The position numbers and the translations under genes are program-made. A stretch of 64,000 nt of DNA, taken from contig NZ_CP076563.1 in assembly GCF_044357945.1 (NCBI RefSeq), positions 558,001-622,000 on the forward strand, given 5' to 3'. A model generated the notes under the pieces. The model was not told the DNA's origin and ran no database searches. It was given only the letters and a program-made list of their open reading frames with translations. The stretch comes from QAND01 sp003150225. Its GTDB lineage: Bacteria; Bacillota; Clostridia; Christensenellales; QAND01. Of this stretch, positions 58,979-64,000 are shown piece after piece; the first letter of the stretch is position 1; each line of letters begins with the position of its first letter.

Positions 58979-60088
58979 CTACTCCAGAAAATCCCGCAGC
59001 TTCTTGCTGCGGCTGGGGTGACGAAGCTTTCTTAAGGCTTTGGCCTCGATCTGACGGATGCGCTCCCGGGTAACGTTGAACTCCTTGCCAACCTCCTCCA
59101 GGGTTCGGGCCCGGCCGTCGTCCAGGCCAAACCGCAGGCGCAGCACCTTTTCCTCCCTGGGGGTCAGGGTATCCAGTACCTCCACCAACTGCTCCTTTAA
59201 AAGGGTAAAGGCGGCGGATTCCTCGGGCACCGAAGCCTCGTCGTCCGGAATAAAATCCCCCAGATGGCTGTCCTCCTCCTCGCCGATAGGGGTTTCCAAG
59301 GAGACGGGCTCCTGGGCGATCTTAATGATCTCCCGAACTTTCTCCTCCGGAATGCCCATGACGGCCGCAATCTCGTCGGGCATGGGATCCCGCCCGTATT
59401 CCTGCAAAAGCTGCCGGGTAACCCGTATCAGCTTGTTGATGGTCTCCACCATGTGAACGGGAATGCGGATGGTCCGGGCCTGGTCCGCGATGGCCCGGGT
59501 GATGGCCTGGCGAATCCACCAGGTGGCATAGGTGGAAAATTTGTAACCCTTTTGATAATCGAACTTCTCCACCGCCTTAATGAGCCCCAGATTTCCTTCC
59601 TGGATCAGATCCAAAAACAGCATTCCTCGGCCCACATACCGTTTGGCGATGGACACCACCAATCGGAGGTTGGCTTCGGTCAACTCCTGCTTGGCCTCCT
59701 CATCCCCCTCCGCCATGCGCTTGGCGATGGACACCTCCTGCTCGGCGGTCAAAAGGGGCACCCTGCCAATCTCCTTTAAGTACATCTTGACGGGGTCGTC
59801 GATGTTGATTCCCTCCGGGATGTAATTGGCCAGCTCCTCCTCGGTAACCTCTTCCTCCTCCAGGATCTCCTCTACCGGTGGTTCCGCGGTCTCCTGGGCA
59901 ATGCGGATGCTGCTGGCCTCCAGCTTGTCCAGGATCTCCTCGATCCCCTTGCTGGCGGGTTGGGTATCCCCAGCGGCGGCGATGACCTCGTCAGGGGTCA
60001 CAGAGCCGCTTTCCTTTCCCTTCTCCACCAAATCCTCCATAACGGCGGCATTCTTGGCGTTCTTTTTTTTAGTCTTGGTTTCGCTCAC
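58979..60088 (-). CDS. sigA: RNA polymerase principal sigma factor SigA
   Basis: 369 residues, GTG start after AGGAGG. Region 1.2 (DPVKMYLKEIGRVPLLTAEQE), 2.1-2.4 (LRLVVSIAKRYVGRG...GYKFSTYATWWIRQAITRAIADQ), region 3 and the region 4 helix-turn-helix (LTPREEKVLRLRFGLDDG...EVGKEFNVTRERIRQIEAKALRKLRHPSR). It recognises the TTGACA/TATAAT promoters seen in this window. Overlaps dnaG by 20 bp. Confidence 0.98.
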   Translation of the reverse strand: MSETKTKKKNAKNAAVMEDLVEKGKESGSVTPDEVIAAAGDTQPASKGIEEILDKLEASSIRIAQETAEPPVEEILEEEEVTEEELANYIPEGINIDDPVKMYLKEIGRVPLLTAEQEVSIAKRMAEGDEEAKQELTEANLRLVVSIAKRYVGRGMLFLDLIQEGNLGLIKAVEKFDYQKGYKFSTYATWWIRQAITRAIADQARTIRIPVHMVETINKLIRVTRQLLQEYGRDPMPDEIAAVMGIPEEKVREIIKIAQEPVSLETPIGEEEDSHLGDFIPDDEASVPEESAAFTLLKEQLVEVLDTLTPREEKVLRLRFGLDDGRARTLEEVGKEFNVTRERIRQIEAKALRKLRHPSRSKKLRDFLE

Positions 60089-61862
60089 TTGACGACCTCC
60101 TGGCGGGAAGAATCCCATTTTTCAACTGGTCCATTTCCTTGTTCCATTCCATATAGAGGGAGAGCAGACGCCTGCGCTCCTCTCCCTGAAGCGTCTTCAT
60201 CCGGCCGGTCAGGGCGTCCGCCTCCCGCTCGGCCCGGGCTAGCCGAACCCGGATGCAAAAGTCCTGTAAACTCTTCTGATTCTGAATCCCGTCCAGGCTT
60301 TGATTCAAAATCTCCGAGGCGGCAGCAGCCGATTCCCCGTCCGTTAGACGCATCAGCACCTCGGCGGGGCCAGCACGGTCCCCCAACTCCTCGATGATGG
60401 TCCAAAGCGTCCGATGCAACGGTTCGGAAAAGTCCTCCGCCTCCACCCGTTCCATGGCCCACTTGGCAAAGGACGGATTCGCGGCGCATAGCCCCAGCAA
60501 AAGCCGTTCCGGCCCGGTATCCCGGGATTCTTCCCTAATCATAGTATTGTGAAAACGCTGGTTTGTATTCCCTTTGGGGGCGGTTTCAAAGGTCTGGCGC
60601 TGTAAAGAGGCCATGGAAAACCCGGTCATCTGTCCGATGCGCTTCAAATACCGCTCGGCTTCCACCGGTTCCAGTCCCCGCACCATGGCGGTTCCCCGCT
60701 TGGCAAACTCCATCCGGCCGTTTTCGCTTTCCATATCCAGCTCCCGGCGCAGCATTTCCAGCTTGAACTCCATCAGGGTATAGGCCTTCTCCATGGCGTC
60801 CCGCATGCCCACCGGACCGTATTTTTTGACGAAGTCATCGGGATCCAGGCCATCAGGCAGGGATACCACCCGCACATCCAAGCCTTCTCCATCCAAAATT
60901 TCCAGTCCCCGCAGGGTAGCGGCCTGGCCGGCAAAATCCCCGTCGTAACAGATGTACACCCGATCGGCAAATCGCCGCATGAGCCGCGCCTGCTCCTTGG
61001 TCAAGGAAGTCCCCAGACTGGCTACCACATTGGGGATGCCAATGCCGCTTACCGAGATCAAATCCATATACCCTTCCACCACGATAAGCTCTCGGTTGGA
61101 CGGGAATTTCTTGTGAAAGTTCAACCCGTAGAGCATCTGACGCTTGTTATAAACCGGCGTATCGGGGGAGTTGATGTACTTGGGGCCATCCCCCTGGATC
61201 ACACGGCCCCCAAAGCCCAAAACCTTTCCGTACTGGTCAATAATGGGAAAGATCACCCGATCCCTGAAAAAGTCGAATTTCTTGCCGCCCCGGACGATAC
61301 ACAGCCCCGAAGCCTCGATCTCCTCCAAAGCGTAGCCCTTTTTCAACAGATAGCCCGTCATGCCGTCCCAGGAGGGATCGGCATACCCCAAACCAAACCG
61401 GGTAATCACCGCCGGGGTGATGCCCCGCTTTGTCAGGTACTCTCGGGCCCGCTGGCCTCCCTCTGTCATCAGCGCCAGGTTGTACGCTTTGGCGGCATCC
61501 CGGCAGAGATCATAAAGGCGCTGCTTTTCCCGCCGCCGGCGATCCGCCTCCTCGCTGTTTTCCATCTCGGGAGGCTGCATCCCCACCCGCTCCGCTAAAA
61601 ACAGCACGGCGTCCCGGAATCCCAACTTCTCCAAATTCATCACGAAATGAACCAGGTTTCCTCCCGCCTTGCACCCAAAACAGTAGTAAAGCTGCTTGTC
61701 CTCATCCACGGAAAAGGAAGGGGTTTTTTCGCTATGAAAGGGACAGAGGCCCCAATGTTTTTTCCCCTTTTTGGTCAGAGGCACATAGGAGGACACCACA
61801 TCCACGATGTTGTTTCGCTCCATCACCTCGTCCAACCACTCCTGTGGAAACAGACCGGCCAT
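60069..61862 (-). CDS. dnaG: DNA primase
   Basis: 597 residues. CHC2 zinc finger (CPFHSEKTPSF..., YYCFGCKAGGN, about 40-66), Toprim with VEGYMD (about 265), and a C-terminal DnaB-interacting helical domain. ATG follows AAGGAG. Confidence 0.97.
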   Translation of the reverse strand: MAGLFPQEWLDEVMERNNIVDVVSSYVPLTKKGKKHWGLCPFHSEKTPSFSVDEDKQLYYCFGCKAGGNLVHFVMNLEKLGFRDAVLFLAERVGMQPPEMENSEEADRRRREKQRLYDLCRDAAKAYNLALMTEGGQRAREYLTKRGITPAVITRFGLGYADPSWDGMTGYLLKKGYALEEIEASGLCIVRGGKKFDFFRDRVIFPIIDQYGKVLGFGGRVIQGDGPKYINSPDTPVYNKRQMLYGLNFHKKFPSNRELIVVEGYMDLISVSGIGIPNVVASLGTSLTKEQARLMRRFADRVYICYDGDFAGQAATLRGLEILDGEGLDVRVVSLPDGLDPDDFVKKYGPVGMRDAMEKAYTLMEFKLEMLRRELDMESENGRMEFAKRGTAMVRGLEPVEAERYLKRIGQMTGFSMASLQRQTFETAPKGNTNQRFHNTMIREESRDTGPERLLLGLCAANPSFAKWAMERVEAEDFSEPLHRTLWTIIEELGDRAGPAEVLMRLTDGESAAAASEILNQSLDGIQNQKSLQDFCIRVRLARAEREADALTGRMKTLQGEERRRLLSLYMEWNKEMDQLKNGILPARRSSSERNQD

Positions 61863-61931
61863 AACTCAACTCCTTGGTAAAGCTAAATTCGACACGTTTC
61901 CCCATAATCCTTCTTTTTTCAGAAGAATTTT

Positions 61932-62909
61932 TCAGGGCAAATACAACCTGTGAAACGCCCGGATGGCATAGTTGTCGGTCATCCCGGCGATGTAGTCGCA
62001 GACCGCCCGGTCTCGTCCAAACCGTTCCGCCAGGGCCTCGTAGTCCTCCGGCATCGGGCCTCGATCCATATAGTGCTCAAACAGAAGTCCAATGAGGGCC
62101 TCCGCCCGCGCCTCCCGCTGCCGCTTTTCCCCGGTGACGTAGACCGTCTCAAAAAGGAACCGCCGAAGGGTAGCCGTTACCTCCTCCACCGGCCCGTCCA
62201 TGGCGATCTCGCCCGCCCGGCTGGCATGGATGACGTTTTTCACCATGGCGTCGATCCGCTGCGCCCGGGTACTGCCCAACACCCGGATGCAATCCGGCGG
62301 GAGATCCTCCGCCGCCAGATCCCCCCGCCCCAGAGCATCGTCGATGTCGTGGTTGATGTACGCGATTTTATCGGACAGGCGGACTACGTTGCCCTCGGGG
62401 GTCGCCGCCCGGGTAGAGGTTCGGTGGTTTTCAATGCCGTCCAATACCTCAAAGGTAAGATTCAATCCAGCGCCGTCCTTTTCAATGTACTTCACCACCC
62501 GGATGCTCTGGCGGTTATGGGAAAAACCGCAGTCCGCCAGTCGGTTAAGGGCGCGTTCTCCAGCATGGCCGAAGGGCGTATGCCCCAGGTCATGCCCCAA
62601 GGCGATGGCCTCGGTGAGATCCTCGTTTAATGACAGGGCCCGGGCGATGGTCCGGGCAATCTGCATCACCTCAAGGGTATGGGTAAGCCGAACGCGGTAA
62701 TGATCCTCCGCCCCAATAAACACCTGGGTCTTATCCTTGAGCCTGCGAAAGGCCTTTGAGTGCACAATCCGATCCCTGTCCCGCTGGAAGGCGGTGCGGA
62801 TCTCACAGGGCTCTTCCGGGCGTTCCCGGCCCCGGCTGGCGGCGGATTGGGTGGCGTAAGGGCTCAGGATCAATTTTTCATCCCGCTCCCGTTTTTCCCG
62901 CAGTGTCAT
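61932..62909 (-). CDS. dgt: Deoxyguanosinetriphosphate triphosphohydrolase (HD domain)
   Basis: 325 residues. HD motif LGHDLGHTPFGHAGE (about 107) with upstream VHSKAFRRLKDKTQVF and RLTHTLEV. Hydrolyses dGTP to deoxyguanosine and tripolyphosphate. ATG follows GGGG. The order dgt-dnaG-sigA is a common Clostridia arrangement. Confidence 0.94.
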   Translation of the reverse strand: MTLREKRERDEKLILSPYATQSAASRGRERPEEPCEIRTAFQRDRDRIVHSKAFRRLKDKTQVFIGAEDHYRVRLTHTLEVMQIARTIARALSLNEDLTEAIALGHDLGHTPFGHAGERALNRLADCGFSHNRQSIRVVKYIEKDGAGLNLTFEVLDGIENHRTSTRAATPEGNVVRLSDKIAYINHDIDDALGRGDLAAEDLPPDCIRVLGSTRAQRIDAMVKNVIHASRAGEIAMDGPVEEVTATLRRFLFETVYVTGEKRQREARAEALIGLLFEHYMDRGPMPEDYEALAERFGRDRAVCDYIAGMTDNYAIRAFHRLYLP

Positions 62910-63033
62910 CCTGTATCCCCCCTTTTGCGACGTATCTAGACGTATATGTATGTTATTCTATGTAAATATCACAAACCCTTTTTTCCCACGATCCAATCGA
63001 CAGAATTTCCATCCCCTCCCAAAAATAACCGGG

Positions 63034-63062
63034 AAAAAGGGCGCCAAACTGGCGCCCTTTCC
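63034..63062 (-). terminator. Terminator after the zinc-ribbon membrane gene
   Basis: AAAGGGCGCCA/TGGCGCCCTTT stem with T5 on the minus strand. Confidence 0.85.
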
Positions 63063-63064
63063 GG

Positions 63065-63454
63065 TCAAGTCTTTTTGATAAAGGAGGTTTTGCAGCTCGG
63101 ACAGGTGATCTTGATCTTCCCCTTGCCCTTGGGCACCCGGACCCGCAGCTTGCATTTAGGACACTTATAGTAGCGGTGGGTTTTGTCCTTGCCCCTCGCC
63201 CGAATCCCCAGGAACCAGTTGCGAATGGGATTCCAAAACTTCATGAATTTCATGTTTTCCCCATACCGGCGGCTGGTATTTCGGGAAAACATCCGGGCAT
63301 AGCAAAGAACCAGGAGGATCACCGCCACCCATACCAAGGGGGAAAAACGGAGGACCTGCCCCAGGATCAAAATCAAGAGGGAGAAGATCATCAGCGCCAC
63401 GTTTAGTTGGTCGTTGCCGTATCGGCCCATCATAAAGCGTCTCAGCCAGTTCAT
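63065..63454 (-). CDS. Membrane protein with C-terminal zinc ribbon
   Basis: 129 residues. Two hydrophobic helices (about 19-37 and 41-55), a basic linker, then YYKCPKCKLRVRVPKGKGKIKITCPSC, a CxxC...CxxC zinc ribbon. Such proteins are common in Firmicutes with unknown role. ATG follows AAAGGAG. Confidence 0.85.
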   Translation of the reverse strand: MNWLRRFMMGRYGNDQLNVALMIFSLLILILGQVLRFSPLVWVAVILLVLCYARMFSRNTSRRYGENMKFMKFWNPIRNWFLGIRARGKDKTHRYYKCPKCKLRVRVPKGKGKIKITCPSCKTSFIKKT

Positions 63455-63597
63455 GCAATCGGCTCCTTTGCCATCCTAATTGGTTACATATTATAAACTA
63501 TTCTGCAGGGAAATGATAGCCGTGCCGCGCATTTTTAATCCCTTTTTCAGGATTTTTATTTTTTCTAAATAAATGGAAAAAACCGTAGTTTTCTTGG

Positions 63598-63626
63598 TTG
63601 TCACTTCGGTAAGGTTCCATTATAAT
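63598..63626 (+). promoter_or_regulatory. Promoter of the RpiR-type regulator
   Basis: TTGTCA (63598-63603), 17 bp, TATAAT (63621-63626), plus strand. The leader is about 80 nt. Confidence 0.8.
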
Positions 63627-63716
63627 GAGAGTAAGATTTACAACTGCATAGAGGTTTTAGCGCGGATCATTTTTTCACGTCTTTGTGTTTCTATAACAGC
63701 TAAGGGGGGTACTTCT

Positions 63717-64000
63717 ATGCATTTTGAAAACGATTTGTTTCAAAAACTACCTGTAAACTTCCTTCTCAAGCTTCAGTCCATCTATGGAACCCTAAAGACG
63801 GCGGAGCGGAAAGCGGCGGATTATATTCTCGATCATCCGGATTCCGTAGCCATGGCTTCCATCTCGGAGACCGCCAGCCTGGCCGGCTGCAGTGAGCCCA
63901 CCCTCATCCGGTTTACCCGGAAGCTAGGCTATACCGGCTTTGCGGATTTCAAATCCCAGCTGCAAAATGTGTTGCTGCAGCAGCCCACCAGCGCTGTGGA
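63717..64000 (+). CDS. MurR/RpiR-family transcriptional regulator, 3' part missing
   Basis: The first 94 residues contain the RpiR helix-turn-helix: LKTAERKAADYILDHPDSVAMASISETASLAGCSEPTLIRFTRKLGYTGFADFKSQL. The family usually has a C-terminal SIS sugar-phosphate domain, which is beyond the window. ATG follows AAGGGGGG. Confidence 0.93.
   Translation, partial: MHFENDLFQKLPVNFLLKLQSIYGTLKTAERKAADYILDHPDSVAMASISETASLAGCSEPTLIRFTRKLGYTGFADFKSQLQNVLLQQPTSAV

Overview
The window is a dense, GC-rich chromosomal segment of a spore-forming Firmicute, most likely class Clostridia. Spore formation is suggested by two alpha/beta-type small acid-soluble spore proteins, a YtxC-like protein beside thrS and a collagen-like Gly-X-Y surface protein. 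A Firmicute is indicated by T-box leaders on pheS and thrS, a PrkC/Stp kinase-phosphatase pair, RemA, TrmK next to sigA, and core gene order that follows Bacillus subtilis closely. I see no phage, insertion sequence or CRISPR array. Most genes are on the minus strand. Genus cannot be set from the sequence alone.

Layout. 1-9.5 kb: a partial SDR oxidoreductase behind a Fur-like box, then pheST, an SpoU-type rRNA methyltransferase, infC-rpmI-rplT (infC starts with ATT), thrS and ytxC. 9.9-13.5 kb: an accessory stretch with a collagen-like protein, a helical protein, three tandem related small proteins, a GNAT enzyme and a second SDR. 13.7-14.5 kb: a block of tandem palindromic repeats followed by five tRNA genes (Cys, Gly, Phe, Asp, Val) read on the minus strand. 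14.5-19.9 kb: hisZGDBA-IE without hisH, hisF or hisC. 20-25 kb: SASP genes, recG, the fakA/yloV-like gene, yloU and divergent rpmB. 25-39.4 kb: the classic yicC-remA-gmk-rpoZ-coaBC and priA-def-fmt-rsmB-rlmN-stp-prkC-rsgA-rpe-thiN run, mostly with 4-20 bp overlaps. 39.4-45.6 kb: AIR-synthase/HypE-like gene, ligA, pcrA, a YerC-type TrpR-family regulator and a tandem OB-fold SSB-like protein.

45.6-55 kb is the main accessory region: two tandemly duplicated small lipoproteins, a HAD phosphatase, a DUF3298-type protein, three related MFS permeases (each with its own terminator) with a methyltransferase between them, a CBM9-like protein and an MscS channel. 54.9-56.3 kb holds a candidate small RNA with promoter and terminator, a probably decayed coding region, and the RNase P RNA gene. 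56.3-63.5 kb is a zinc-ribbon coiled-coil protein, nif3-like, trmK, a small membrane protein, sigA, dnaG, dgt and a zinc-ribbon membrane protein. The window ends inside a divergently transcribed RpiR-type regulator.

Functionally the window is mainly translation and its quality control, histidine synthesis, replication/repair, Ser/Thr phosphorylation and transcription initiation. The features most likely to be new are the three-gene microprotein cassette, the covarying palindromic repeats below the tRNA operon, the roughly 160-nt RNA candidate near mscS, and the duplicated lipoprotein and MFS families.
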